DNA of 64,000 nt from Capra hircus (GCF_001704415.2 NW_017189517.1:3297167-3361166); one strand, 5' to 3'; positions 21,853-33,720 are shown, counted from the stretch's first letter. The notes: generated from the letters alone by a model not told the origin. Made by a program: numbers and translations.

Positions 21853-22429
21853 ATACATATGAATGCAGCCTTTTTTCTGCAATTTCAGAGTGTTGGTTGA
21901 TGCCCCTGATCTTCTATGGATCCCAGATCCCACATAAGTCTGTCTTTGCTTTTGACTGAGTGCCTTTAGCAAAACAAATGTGTCTCTACCCATGTGTATC
22001 TTCTGCATTGAACCTGGAACACAGGAGACTTTCAATAAGTTCCAAATAAAACAGCAGCATATTCTTTTCCTTCTCTCTAAGTCTCATAGTTCAGGGGATC
22101 CATCGATGGAGTTAGCTATCACAATAAAGGGTATTAGCCAAATGCTGCAGGCTTCCTAGCACTTTTCAAGGCAGGAAGATAAGTCTATAGAAATGCAATG
22201 CTCTACAGGAAGCTAAGCCCCATGTAGTGTTAATGGTCACTGTTACCAGTAGTATACTTATTGGGAGTAATTGGATGAGTAATAAGAACAACTAAATAGT
22301 GCATTCTTACCTCATGCCATCCATCTGCTAGGTACTATATAGACACAGATTTTAATAATCGTATAGACTAATTTATGTTTAATAATTACTTTGAGCACTG
22401 ACATTTTGTCTGGATTATATCATGTAATC
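21853..22429. other. Unique sequence
   Basis: Nothing recognised. Confidence 0.4.
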
Positions 22430-22610
22430 CACAAAAGGGAGGTGTCATTGATATTCCACTCTGAGTGTTTACAATTTTTTTTCTGTTATAAAATTATCTG
22501 CAATTTACAAATGAGAAACTGAGACTGGAAGATTTTGAGTGACTTGCCTGAAGTCACAGCATGGAGTCAAAATCAAGTCTCCTGACTACGAGTCTCTTAA
22601 CAACTCTGCA
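22430..22610 (-). repeat. MIR SINE, degenerate
   Basis: Antisense MIR core: ttacaaatgagaaactgaga, gagtgacttgcctgaagtca, cagcatggagtcaaaatcaa. Confidence 0.6.
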
Positions 22611-23160
22611 ACGCTCAGACTGATAAACCAAGGGAAACACCAGGGACCCCAGTTGCCTTAGGGTTAAAAACTACAACTTTAACTTTCTGTAGCTCTAGAA
22701 TTTTCTGGGAATTCCTCTTGGTCACATTGGCCAGGAACAATTGGTTTAGTTCTTAAAAGGAGATACAGATATTTGTGAATATTAGCATTTTTAATTGTAT
22801 GAGGCAGGAAAGGGTTAGGAAGTATTTTGATTGTGGTTGGCATCATATTTTTGCATGGAATGCCTACTGGCTAACTCAGATGATGCTTCAAACATAATTA
22901 TTTGCTGTTTTCAAGTGAAAGATGACCCATATTTACAGGAAAAATAAAAACATGCTTGGATGGTATGTGTCTATAGCTTCATCCTTGCATTCCCAGATGT
23001 CCTAAGAAAAAGGCTGTAGAAACCCCACCAATGTTCACAGTGAATTTTGTGGATCAAGTTCCATCATTAGAATCATTATAACTCTGCATTAGAAATGGCA
23101 GTGTGACTCTTAGAGGCTGTCTTTAGGAATGCAGTATACTGGTAATGGCAGATTTTACCC
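22611..23160. other. Unique sequence
   Basis: Nothing recognised. Confidence 0.4.
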
Positions 23161-23290
23161 TTAATTTTTCCAGCATTACTCCCATCCTTCACTCTCTTCC
23201 CTCCTCAGTCTGTCAACATGGTAACCTTTCTAAAACAAATGAAAATATTACCTCCTTGCTTAGGAAGCATGAATATCTCCCCTAATGGTC
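23161..23290 (+). repeat. Possible L2 fragment
   Basis: ctcagtctgtcaacatggta followed by acctttctaaaacaaatgaa resembles diverged L2 coding-strand text. Weak. Confidence 0.35.
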
Positions 23291-23409
23291 AAGCTTTGTT
23301 ATGGTTTGGGACCACTTGTGGGTGCTTTTTGATAAGCAGAAACATAACAAAGACTCCAATTCTGAAGACCTAGAGTGAAACTGAGGTATCTGCATGTTTG
23401 CTAAGTACC

Positions 23410-23576
23410 TGGTGATTTTTAAAATTAATTTTTATTGCAGTACAGTTGATAATATTGTGTTAGTTTTAGGTGCACAGCAAAGTGAATCAGTTATACATAT
23501 ACTTATTTTTTCTTAGATTCTTTTCCCATATAGGCTATTACAGAGTATTAAGCAGAGTTCTCTGTGCTGTACAGTA
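23410..23576 (-). mobile_element. L1 3' end (artiodactyl type)
   Basis: Antisense L1 tail: ttttattgcagtacagttga, gcacagcaaagtgaatcagt, gagttctctgtgctgtacag. Its continuation (ttacttatctatatttta) appears after the SINE trimer at 24023-24042, so the trimer sits inside this L1. Confidence 0.8.
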
Positions 23577-23584
23577 GGTCCTTA
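23577..23584 (+). repeat. Target-site duplication, left copy
   Basis: ggtcctta here and at 24016-24023 bracket the whole trimeric SINE. Confidence 0.7.
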
Positions 23585-24015
23585 GTGAAAAGTGAAAGTG
23601 GCTCAGTTGTGTCCTACTCTTTGTGACCCCCATGGACTATAGAGTCCATGGGAATTCTCCAGGCCAGAATACTGGGGTGGGTAGCCTTTCCCTTCTCCAG
23701 GGGGATCTTCCCAACCCAGGGATCAAACGCAAGTCTCCCGCTTTGCAGGTGGATTTTTTACCAGCTAAGCCACCAGGGAAGCCCAAGAATACTGGAGTGG
23801 GTAGCCTATCCTTTCTCCAGTGGATCTTCCTGACTCAGGAATCAAACTGGGGTCTCTTGCATGGCAGGCAGATTCTTTATCAGCTGAGCCACCAGGGAAG
23901 CCCAAGAATATTGGAGTGCGTAGCCTATCCCTTTTCCAGCATATCTTCCCAACCCAGGAATTGAACCGGGGTCTCCTGCATTGCAGGCGGATTCCTTACC
24001 AGCTGAGCTACCAGG
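23585..24015 (-). mobile_element. Trimeric Bov-tA SINE
   Basis: Three successive units in one orientation. 23585-23784 has both tRNA head and BovB-derived tail; 23785-23903 and 23904-24015 are heads without tails. The junctions are near-identical (gggaagcccaagaatactgg and gggaagcccaagaatattgg). One 8-bp duplication flanks the set. In RNA order it is head-head-head-tail. Confidence 0.9.
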
Positions 24016-24161
24016 GGTCCTTATTACTTATCTATATTTTAAGACCCTGCTAATCTTTGATGCTGGTGATTTAAAACTACACTTTTGAAAATACTGATCT
24101 TCAGGATGCATGTCCACCTCTTTAATCTGACTTTTAAGGCTTGTTCAGTTTGGCTCTGTAT

Positions 24162-24374
24162 GAGTGAGTGAGTGAAGTCTCTCAGTCGTGTCCAACTCTT
24201 TGCGACCCCATGGACTGTAGCCTACAAGGCTCCTCTGTCCATGGGGTTTTCCAGGCAATAGTACTGGAGTGGATTGCCATTTCCTTCTCCAGGGGATCTT
24301 CCCAACCCAGGGATTGAACCTGGGTCTCCCGCATTGTAGACAGATGCTTTACCATCTGAGCCACCAGGGAAGTC
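24162..24374 (-). mobile_element. Bov-tA SINE
   Basis: Well-preserved monomer: tail ctctcagtcgtgtccaactc, middle ccatttccttctccagggga, head accatctgagccaccaggga. A possible 6-bp duplication ctgtat lies at 24156-24161 and 24375-24380. Confidence 0.94.
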
Positions 24375-24459
24375 CTGTATACCAATTATGCAAAAATGTT
24401 TTTCAATCACGGATGGCTATTGCATTTTATGGAGTACTACTTTTGGCATTTAGATGGGA

Positions 24460-24649
24460 TTTGTTAACATCACTCACTCATGTAGGTTTCCTAATCTCTC
24501 TCCAACCCACTGACCACTTTCTCACTTCTCCACACTTACTACCCTTACTTCATCACTGCTTCTGTCCTGGCCTATTGCCCCAGCCTCTGGCCTTACACAG
24601 TTTTAATCTGTCTTTTGTACTGTCAACAAACATATCTTCAGAAATGCTA
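24460..24649 (+). repeat. Possible L2 fragment
   Basis: C/T-rich text with acccactgaccactttctca and cttcatcactgcttctgtcc resembles diverged L2 coding-strand sequence. Confidence 0.35.
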
Positions 24650-24800
24650 AAAATTTATTTTGCTACCATTACTGTGAGCCTTTACTGAGTTCCAGACACT
24701 GCTTTTAACAGTTTTAAATACAGTCACGTTGTTATCCACCCAAAGCCTATGAAATGCATACTATCACCCTCCCTGTTTTAAAGCAGAGTCTTAGCAATAG
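24650..24800 (-). repeat. MIR-like fragment
   Basis: ctttactgagttccagacac, cctatgaaatgcatactatc and ccctgttttaaagcagag follow antisense MIR order. Confidence 0.5.
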
Positions 24801-26490
24801 AAAGTAGTACAGCCAGGATGGAAAGCTCATCATTTCAGCATTCTGTTTAAAAGTTCCTCCATGGGACCCCTTGACCTGTGTGATAAAAATCTGTGCTTCA
24901 AATATGACCATAAACTGCCTTGCCAGCTTTATCTCCTCTTTCCTCACACTCTCTCTCTACTCTGCGAGTTTAGTAACTATTCCTGAAATGTATTAGATGG
25001 TTTCATACCTCTAGAGCATTATGCATTATATATAATACATTATGCAGAAGCCTTCACAAGGCTTTTGTTTGAATAAGAAAACTGCATGCTCCCTCATCTA
25101 ACAGACTAGGAGAAAGGTGTCACATGCTGGGCATATCCAGCCCTAAAGGAGAATCCATGGTGAGCAGAACATGGGCTGAATTTCAGCTTTCCACTCCTCC
25201 ACACCCACTGCCTTCATATTGCATATGTTGTGTTGGACCGTCACTCCACTGTCATTGTATGTGCTGATTCCAGGGTCAGCAGTGCCCTTTTGCTCTTCCT
25301 GGAAATCTTCCACAGATCCTCCAGGCAAACTGGCATTACATGTGTGTTGCTGCTGGCCTGTGCCCTACCTGATCTTATATGAGTTAATTTCTTCAACTGT
25401 GAAACAGAAACAGTGAAAAGCTATCATTGTGTTAATACATTACTGTGCTGGTTTTTAACATTACTCAAAGTGGTAGCAGTCAGTGCAGAGTCTCTAGTAC
25501 TTATTATAGTAGAAGGTTACTAAGGTACATCCATTCATCCAATTAGAATTACTTTGCTGTTTAGCAGAGATGGGAGCAGGGAGGGATGGGCTGGGATAGA
25601 AATATGGAGAAGGTTTCCTATCTTAGAGCCTCTATAAATATCTAGCCCGTGAACTTGCTATTTTTCCATGCAAGTATGTCTTGTATACTGCACATTTATT
25701 GGAAAATTATCTTTGGGGAATTTAAATATAAATAACAGTAGTCATTGTAGATTTAATCAAGAGATAATGAACTGTGTCTTGACATATATTTTAAGTAAAT
25801 GTGGTTTAAGTGCAGATTGGCAATTTGATCAGCAATTTTCAATATAATCTGCAAGGAAAAGGCTAAATGTTTTTGGAGCATGATATGGTTAAAATTACTT
25901 AGATACAGAATGACACTGAAGAAAATAATCTAGGGAAAATTGAAGTTATAAAATATAATTATGAAAGATGTTCTCAGTCTTGAATTATACTGTGGTTGCC
26001 TCATTGGTTGGGCCTGGTCTCTCTTTCCTCCTTATGTTCTTTTTTTATTCATTATACCTACAACTAATATTTTCCTTCTAAAGAAGAAGTGAATTGAAAA
26101 TCAGTGCCTTATCTAGTTACTCACAGCTCTTCTATAAGTTTCTGTGCTATTTTAGTAAACACTTGATGCATAAAATATTGGTGAGTCAGGGTAATTTAAC
26201 ATGTGGCCTCCTTAAAAGGCACGATAGCTATGAAGGACGGAGAGTAGCACAGTACTATTAGTTTCACTATATACCTGGAGCAGTCTGCTAGTCACCCCTG
26301 CCACCTACCAAAATTTCTTCTCCCCTTCTTCCTCTATATATTATATCCCATCTAATAGCAATATTTAATGGCCTCTATTGAAACAGTGTGCATTTTTGCC
26401 TGAGTTCTCTTTTCCTTTCCTTTGTGCCAGAACACAGATTCATGGCTTCAACTAGGCATGACCAGAGACATTACTCTCATGCAATATTTT
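24801..26490. other. Unique AT-rich sequence
   Basis: About 1.7 kb. Open frames of 60-70 codons near 25143-25416 lie on both strands without recognisable domains. No repeat named. Confidence 0.45.
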
Positions 26491-26688
26491 TCAGTCAGAG
26501 ATAGTTTGCTTTCAAGGGGACATTTGGCAATATCTAGGGACACCTTTGGGTATCACAACTGAAGGATGATTGGCTCCTGGCATTTAGTAGGTAGAGGCCA
26601 GAAGGGACTAAACATCCTCCAAGGCACAGGATGGCCCCTCATTACCCCTGCCCTATATGTCAGTATCACTCAAGTTAAGAAACAGTGG
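26491..26688 (+). mobile_element. MER5A (hAT-Charlie MITE)
   Basis: ggggacatttggcaatatct, gtatcacaactgaaggatga, ggtagaggccagaagggact and the end gttaagaaacagtgg are the MER5A pattern in order. Confidence 0.8.
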
Positions 26689-26839
26689 TCCAGTGGACAT
26701 TAGAAAATGCTTCCAGTGTCTGGGTTCTTGAATAGTTTTGTGGCTCAGAACTGCTCCATCAGCCTTGGATGGGCATAGAAATAAACAGGAGAGAGAAATA
26801 TACTTCTGTTTTCTTTAAGCTGCTGTGTCTCTTCTTTGT

Positions 26840-26985
26840 CCTATAAAGTAGGTAGTAATATTTGTAATTGTATAGATGATGTATTTAAAGTTTATTGAAA
26901 TCTAATGTCTTGTCCAAGATCACATCATGTAATAGATAACCAACCTGTTGTTCAAAGGCAGATATGTCTGATTCCAATCCCTGTC
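26840..26985 (-). repeat. MIR-like fragment
   Basis: ctaatgtcttgtccaagatc followed by acatcatgtaatagataacc and aaaggcagatatgtctgatt matches diverged antisense MIR. Confidence 0.5.
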
Positions 26986-28579
26986 ATCTTAGTACTCTAC
27001 CACACTGGCCCCACAGAACTTGACTCCAAACCTCTGAGCTTGACCTAATGGGAGAAACTCCCCCTAAGGGTTGGATGTAAGCCATCAACTTGTATTCTTA
27101 AAAAATCTCACAGATAATTCTGATGAGCTATCAAAGTCACTGCTATTAAAAAAATAGAATTAAGTACCATTTAAAAAGATTTAATCAGTAAACCCCCTTG
27201 GTGATTTTCATTTGGCTTTCCCTAGCTTTTAAGTCTCAATTTTGAGTGATTAGAATTATTAGTATCTCAAATCTACTTCCCTTTACATCTCCTTCTCTGT
27301 GGTAGCTTGATCGAACATGACTTGTTGCTGACATAGTCATAGTGAACTAACTTCTCTACTGCCTCTTTGGCTTTTGCTCCTCTCTCCTATGAGCTGGCAG
27401 ATTTTGGCTAAGTCCCACATGTGAGCAACCTACAAGGTGTGACAGCCTCAAGTTAATGGCCAAAGAAATTAATGACTGATCCAATTTAAGGATGATCTCT
27501 GTGGCAGACTGGAATCTCGGTCATGTAAGCAGGATTCAAGACAGATTCAAGTATAACAGAAAGATTTGAACTAAGATCTTTAGCAATAGCTATGCAAGTC
27601 CCTGGAGACTACATCTTCAGTAGTAGATACTGGTTGCTCAGGAATTCTCTAGTCTGCTCTAAGAGCCATGCCAGTACTAACTGTGTTTCCCTTAGCTCAG
27701 GAAGATAACACATATTATATCTAAAACCTTCAGGGTTCCCATTTGGGATCTTTTGGAGTTTCAGTAACCTTGGCAGGGTTTGAGGCTCTTTCTCATTTGG
27801 GGTCCTGAAATCAGAAACATTCATAATTGTTCTTTCCATTGAGATTTGATGTAAAAAAGGTTCTTGTGAAGAGATCAGGTTATGAGATGCTTTATTTAAC
27901 ATAAAGATGTATTTATGGCATCAGCCTCTACATAATGTTCTCTCCACTAAAATAAGTGTCAATCTTAGAGATGTTTGGGTAAAAGTAAATTCTGTTGCAA
28001 ACTGGATTCAGGTTCAAGAGCTTAGGGATTTCAAGTTAAGAGTATAGGTCTGGAGACAGACTGCATCAGAAATAAAGTGGACAACAGATAAGAGGACAAA
28101 ATAAACTGAGATGTCAAAAATTTAGGCAGTTGTGAATTTTAGCTTCCGTCAGACCTGAAGAGGTAGAAAAATGTGGGGATTTAACTATCCAGGCAAATGA
28201 CAGGAATGGGCATATCTAGCTGGCAAGAGATTTTTCTAGTGGATAAAATAGCCCTAGAAATAGAGATAGATGCAGATCTTCCTGGGCGACCTAGTGACAC
28301 TGGATGCTGTTGAACTGACCAGTGGACTCACTGGACACAGGAGTTCTTGTTAATGTGGAAGATAGAGGAAATACACAATTCAGAGTTTAAACCTTTAGTG
28401 GAATATATCAAGAGCCCAGAGGAATGGCTTTGGAGAAAAGAAAGCTGAGGTCAGGCATGGGGGATGGAAAGGCACAGTGGGTTTTGGAGAAGAGGATGGG
28501 ATATCAATGGGCCTTGCCTTTGGAGCAGGGTGTGACTCAGCAAAGATGAGAGGCCTGGTGACTTTAGTTAGGTTTCAAG
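26986..28579. other. Unique sequence
   Basis: About 1.6 kb. A 97-codon minus-strand frame at 27609-27902 has no visible domain or motif and I do not regard it as a gene. No repeat named. Confidence 0.45.
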
Positions 28580-29125
28580 CTCCAAAGGATGGCTACATGC
28601 ATCTGGGTCAGACACTTTTCAGACAGCAGGGGTCATTCCCATAGCAGCATTGGGAATGTAGGCCAGCAGCACCATACCATCCTGCTTTCCTGTCCTGTTG
28701 GTCTCCCCTTCCTGCTTGACGGGTTCAGCCAGGTCTTCTTCTAGACCCCACTGCTTTTGAAAGGTCCCGTTGACAGTCGGCCATCAGGCAGCTTCTCACA
28801 ACACCTGCTGCTGGTTCACTGAGCATTGGTTCTCTGCAACATCCTCAGCTCACCCAGCTTCATCACCCCACAATCCTTGGCCAGGGTGACTAGCAGCTGA
28901 GGTGCAAGGTGCTTGAAACACATCTCTGTCCTACACGCATTTCTGTATCTCATTGTGAGCTTTGTCTCAACCGGGACATCCAGCTGTCTTGCAGGGAAGT
29001 CCACGAAACCCAAAGAGTCCAAAATTGGGAGACCACCAAGTGTCTCCAAACTGCGAAGTCCCCCTGTTTGATGCTGTACCTCGTATTTCTCCAGTCGCTT
29101 AGCTTTCATCTGGATCCTTGAATAT
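28580..29125 (-). other. Unidentified GC-richer block, possible gene relic
   Basis: Read on the minus strand, 29109-28816 is open for 97 codons (starting MKAKRLEKYEVQHQTGG). Downstream, in other phases, further protein-like stretches are separated by stops and shifts. Composition is richer in GC than the flanks. No poly(A), splice site pair or known domain is seen. It could be an old processed pseudogene or an unrecognised repeat. Confidence 0.3.
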
Positions 29126-29725
29126 GTTTATAGTTTATACAATTGAGGTTTGCTCTTCAGCCTGAATTTACTCAACAATGCCTGAGAGAGATGTTTATGT
29201 GCATTCATTCTTCATGTTTCACTTTGTAGTGATCCTGATAACACTTCACATTTATATTGCATTTTTACTCCTAAAAACTTAAAGCATATAAGAAATGAAC
29301 AACCTCCCCATTCCCCTGGAAGACAAACGTATGATACATCACTGCTGCAGCATCTAAAATGCATTTTCACTTGGAACAACTTTTATTGAAAACAATATCT
29401 GAGGAGCTATCAGTGGAACTTTCTGAATCTGAGTTATGTAGCTCCTATCTCTGAATCAGCAGCATACCCTCCATGCCCACAATGAAGTTATTTATGAGTT
29501 GGAAACAAGGTTTGGACCATCTTTCTAAATTAAAGAATCTTATCCTTTCTATATCCAATGCTGACAACAGAACCACAGCACATGTTCAAAACCCAAAAGT
29601 GACATAACAGGGATTTTAGGAGCTAGAGTGGAAAAAGTGTCTTGTGACATGGTAGGCAGAATATGGTCCCATGTGCCAAAAAATTAGCTGATTTAGTTTC
29701 ATAAACATACATTTAGTGTCTTATC
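29126..29725. other. Unique sequence
   Basis: Nothing recognised. Confidence 0.4.
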
Positions 29726-30100
29726 AAGAAGGAATAGGTTGACTGCAAGTAATAGGAAACCCAGGGACCAGTGTGACAAATGCTACAGAACTTCATTTCT
29801 ACATAAAATTCCACTGCCAGGCAGGCCTGGCTTGATTGGGCAACTCTGCTCCATGAGGTCCTCAGGAACTTAGTCTTCCTCCAGCTCATTATGCTTCCTT
29901 CCTGTATCTTTGTAGGTAAAAAGTACCAGGGAGCAGAGAAGAATGAGAACAAAGAAAGTCAAAGTTGTCTTATGCAGGAAGTTCTTAGAAGCAGCCACAA
30001 AGATAGGACATCTCCGTGTACTTACTTTTGTCCAGAACTTCATCATATGGTCACATCTAACCGTAAGGGAGGTTGGAAAATTCACTTTCTATGTGAGTGG
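29726..30100. repeat. Ancient interspersed repeat, unnamed
   Basis: aggttgactgcaagtaatag, gaaacccagggaccagtgtg and the gcctggcttgattgggcaac segment recall an old mammalian repeat, but I cannot name its family or strand securely. Confidence 0.3.
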
Positions 30101-30859
30101 CCATGTTCTTAGATAAAAACTTTATTACTATGGAGAAGGAATGGATATCAGGGGAAGGATGTTAAGCTGTCAGTATCAATAGGTCTTTACAGTAGCTGAA
30201 AGCCACTGCTGTCAGAGGTCTTGCTTTTCCACAGAGTTCCTGTTTGGCCTTGGGCAAGCCAATTTTATTTTAATTCCTCTGACTGCAAACTAGCTGGATC
30301 ATACTGGATGGTCAATGGTCCTCTTATTTCTAAAAGCCCAAGGATAAATAAATAGCCAGATATATAAATAAATGACAGCAAAACAGCTTAGGGTTTTTGA
30401 AAGAGTTCAATAGGCTTGAGAAAGGTCGCTAAATCCATGCTCTTGGACTCTGAACTAATTACAGTAAGTACGAGCAGATAGTAAAGCTATGAGCATAGTT
30501 TTTTTTTTTTTTCTAATCAATGCATTATTTCAAGCTTTAATTACTCAATTAGGGCCTCGGTTGTCCTAACTTGGTGCCAATTAATAAGCTTAGGGCTGAG
30601 CCTACTATTCTGGCTCAAGCCCCAAATAGTAGATAGAAAGTACCAGTATCTTTATGGTTCTTGAGATCTTTTCCCTTAAGATCTAAATTGTACATATAAT
30701 TGTATTATGGCTTTTGTGATAACATTCTTTGTTTTACAATTCTACTACTTAGGCTTGTGTCCCTAAATACTGTGATTTAGCATTTCCTACTTTTGGAATT
30801 CAAGAATTAACTCATTCTGCATGTAGTATCTTGTGATATGGATCTGATTTTGAAGTTAT
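30101..30859. other. Unique AT-rich sequence
   Basis: Includes a T run near 30500. Nothing else recognised. Confidence 0.4.
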
Positions 30860-31240
30860 ATTTGTGTGATTCATTATACAGCTTTACTTTGTGCATTTTT
30901 ATTCCTAAGTGACATGTCATTATCTAGTATATCCTACAATTCATCATTTAAACTGTTGATAACATTTAAATTGTTTCAGATTTTTGACTCATATAAGCGA
31001 TGCTGCTTTTCATGTACCTGTGCACTTCTCATGTTGGGTGTATGGTCACATTTCTCTAGCGTAGACATGTTTAACCTGGAGTTATTGAACTCCCATGGGA
31101 ATTGTTAGGATCATAAAAATGTCATACAGTTTTGAAAGTAGTTATACCCATTTAACTCCAGTCAGCAGTACTTGCAACTTCTTGCGCCTCCCCCATTCAC
31201 TTCAACATTTGATATTGATAGATTTCTTAATATAGATTTT
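30860..31240 (-). mobile_element. Old L1 3' UTR fragment
   Basis: Antisense L1M-type text: aattgtttcagatttttgac, gcgatgctgcttttcatgta, cccatttaactccagtcagc. Strongly diverged. Confidence 0.5.
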
Positions 31241-31357
31241 GCTTCTTTATATGTTAGGTTTATGAAGTAGAACAGGACTGAATGTAGAAGAGATATTACT
31301 AGTGTAAGGTGTCCTAAGGATTATGGAAGCAAAAAAAAAAAAGAATACTATTTATTT

Positions 31358-31520
31358 TATAGTTGATAGTTGCTCAGTCTTGTCTGACTCTCTGTGACCC
31401 CAGTGGACTGTAGCCCACCAGGTTCCTCTGGCCATGAGATTTCCTAGGCAAGACTACTCGAGCGGGTAACTGTTTCCTTCTCCAGGGGATCTTTTCAACC
31501 TAGGGATTGAACCCAGGTCT
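31358..31520 (-). mobile_element. Bov-tA SINE, 5'-truncated
   Basis: Tail gttgctcagtcttgtctgac, middle tttccttctccaggggatct, then truncated within the head after ggattgaacccaggtctc, so most of the tRNA A-box half is missing. Confidence 0.88.
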
Positions 31521-31755
31521 CAATAAGGATTCTCAAGTTTTATGTGCCTCACATGCTGTCATCAGTCTGAGGGGAGAGAAGGGATAGTCAACAATGGCAA
31601 GTTCCTGAGGAGAGGGAAGAGATTCAGAGCAAAGGATTCCCTTGGAAAGGACAAAGGATCCTGCAGTGAACATTTATTTCAAATACAGACTCCTGAGCTT
31701 CACATTCAGAAATTCTGCGTCAGTAGTTCTTGGTTGAAGCCCAGGAATCTGCTAT

Positions 31756-31787
31756 TTAAAAAGTACTCAGAGTGTTTCAGGAACAAG
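31756..31787 (+). repeat. Possible 32-bp target duplication, left copy
   Basis: ttaaaaagtactcagagtgt plus the next 12 bases matches 32672-32703 at 27 of 32 positions by eye. It lies in an older hAT/MER5-like stretch (about 31685-31787) containing cccaggaatctgctattt. Confidence 0.55.
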
Positions 31788-31796
31788 CGGTTCAAC

Positions 31797-32671
31797 ATAT
31801 ACAAGCAGCTCATACAACTAAACATTAAAAAAAAAAAAAAAACGGTGAAAAAATGGGCAGAAGAAACAAATAGACATTTTCTCCGAAGAGAAAATGCAGA
31901 TGGCCAACAAGCACATGAAAATATGCTCAGCATCACTAAATATCAGGGAAATGCAAATTAAAACCATGAGATATCACCTCACCTGCCAAAATGGCTATCA
32001 ACAAGTCCACAAATAACAAAGTTGGTAAGGATGTGGAGAGAAGGGAACCCTTGTACACTGTTGGTGGGAATGTAAATTGGTGCAGCCATTGTGGAAAACA
32101 GTATGGAGATTTCTAGAAAAACTAAAAAATAGAACTACCACAATTCCCAGCAGTTCCACTCCTTGGTATATATCAGGGAAAAAAAATGAAAACACTAATT
32201 CAAAAAGATGCACCCCCATGTTCATAGCAGCATTATTTACAATAGCCAAGACATGGAAGCAACCTAAGTGTCGAAAAGATGAGTGGATAAAAGAAGATGT
32301 GCTATATATACCCAATGGAATACTACTTGGCCATAAAAAGGCATGAAGTAATACCATTTGCAGCAACATGAATGGACCCCTAGAGATTATAATACTAAGT
32401 GAAGTAGGCCAGACAGAAAGACAAATATCCTATGATATCACTTATATGTGGAATGTAAAAAATAAACTAGTGAATAAAACAAAAAAGAAGCAGACTCACA
32501 GATACAGAAGACAAACTAGTGATCACCAGTATAAGGGAAGGGGGAAGGGGCAACATAGGGATAGGAAAAAAAGGGGTTTTTATGAAATTACATGAAATTG
32601 TGTGTGTGAAACTTTGAAAATTGTAAAGCAGTATAGAATTTAAGGAATCTTTCATTCAATAAATTTTTAGG
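31797..32671 (+). mobile_element. Old L1 ORF2 end and 3' UTR
   Basis: Sense L1 text: acaagcagctcatacaacta, aatgggcagaagaaacaaat, ggccaacaagcacatgaaaa, gttggtgggaatgtaaattg, atggaagcaacctaagtgtc. It is a 5'-truncated copy with the ORF2 C-terminus and most of the 3' UTR. Frames are broken. Confidence 0.85.
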
Positions 32672-32703
32672 TTAAAAAGTACCCAGAATATTTCAGATAC
32701 AAG
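32672..32703 (+). repeat. Possible 32-bp target duplication, right copy
   Basis: Partner of 31756-31787. The following text (agaactatctttgataaaca) looks like the end of the same split DNA element. Confidence 0.55.
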
Positions 32704-33190
32704 TCAAGAACTATCTTTGATAAACACTGAATCACAAATTTAGACCAAAATGCTTATTGTGTAGGCACAATTTTAACTTCAATTAGGTACAGCAATTCTT
32801 TGAGAGCATTTTGATTTGTTTTCCTTAAAATATATTTTGGTTAGTTATTTTCATTATACAGGTAAATAAGCTCAGAAGTGTAGGGAAAATGGAATATAAT
32901 CCTATCCCTCAAAATAGTCACTGATTAGGTTTGGGAATACTTCCTTCAAAATTTTCATTTTTTAATTTTCTCACCATATTTTTGTTCCTATAGCTAGCTT
33001 GATTTTGTGTCTTCCCTTTCCACTAAGCATTAGAATGTTAGCAGTTTCCATGTTATTACACACGGTTTATAAATATTTTATGGGTGACCATTTCCACAGT
33101 CTGTTTTCTCAATTATCTGGTTTTTGGAAGCACATATAAGCAAGGCTATCATTCCACACATGTCCCCATAAGGATATTCCAGATTATAGC
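32704..33190. other. Mostly unique AT-rich sequence
   Basis: Nothing recognised apart from the short DNA-element remnant at its left edge. Confidence 0.4.
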
Positions 33191-33201
33191 CTATTCTGAC
33201 T
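33191..33201 (+). repeat. Target-site duplication, left copy
   Basis: ctattctgact, repeated perfectly at 33430-33440. Confidence 0.85.
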
Positions 33202-33429
33202 CAGTTCAGTCATTCAGTCATGTCTGACTCTTTGTGACCCCATAGAATGCAGCAAAGCAGTCTTCCCTGTCCATCACCAACTCTGGAGCTTGCTAAAACT
33301 CATGTCCATTGAGTCAGTGATGCCATCCAACCATCTCATCCTCTGTATCCTCTTCTCCTTCTGCCTTCAATCCTTCACAGCACCAAGGTCTTTTCCAATG
33401 AGTCAGTTCTTTGCATCCAGTGACCAAAG
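33202..33429 (-). mobile_element. BovB 3' end, short
   Basis: 228 bp from the terminal repeats (cagttcagtcattcagtcat) to gcatccagtgaccaaag, flanked by a perfect 11-bp target duplication. An extreme 5' truncation. Confidence 0.94.
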
Positions 33430-33479
33430 CTATTCTGACTGATTAGCTCTAAATTCACATGTTTTTCTCTTACTCAAGA

Positions 33480-33720
33480 AAGCAGTCATACTGACTTCCC
33501 AGGACGATTCACTGCCTCCTTCCTCTGCCTGACTCTTTCATACTACCTTCTCTCTACTCACAGCTCTGAAATTTCCTCTTGAACCACCTTCATGTTCAGG
33601 TGATGACTTTACCCCCTACCTCCTTGAGAAAACTAAAGTAGGCAGAAAAGAACATCTATAGACTCGCTCCACCATGTCTACCCATGCCAAGCCTTCTTGC
33701 CTGTTGACTGTGAGGGAATT
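33480..33720 (+). repeat. L2 fragment (sense)
   Basis: tcaggtgatgactttacccc, cctccttgagaaaactaaag and caagccttcttgcctgttga resemble the coding strand of L2. Diverged. Confidence 0.45.

Noticed and set aside
23623..23964. 113-codon open frame with repeating GVGSLS-like segments
   Set aside because: The apparent protein repeats are just the translated tandem Bov-tA heads of the trimeric SINE.
23585..24015. Regular repeats with spacers, superficially CRISPR-like
   Set aside because: The units are ~115 bp SINE heads in a ruminant genome, with no short identical repeats or unique spacers.
24801..25416. Overlapping 60-70 codon open frames on both strands
   Set aside because: Mirror-image frames without domains; typical random open reading.
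27609..27902. 97-codon minus-strand open frame
   Set aside because: No motif, no biased composition and no splice or promoter context; length is within chance for this AT-rich DNA.
31542..31961. 139-codon plus-strand open frame
   Set aside because: It starts in unique DNA and ends in L1 ORF2 text across an A run; no coherent protein.
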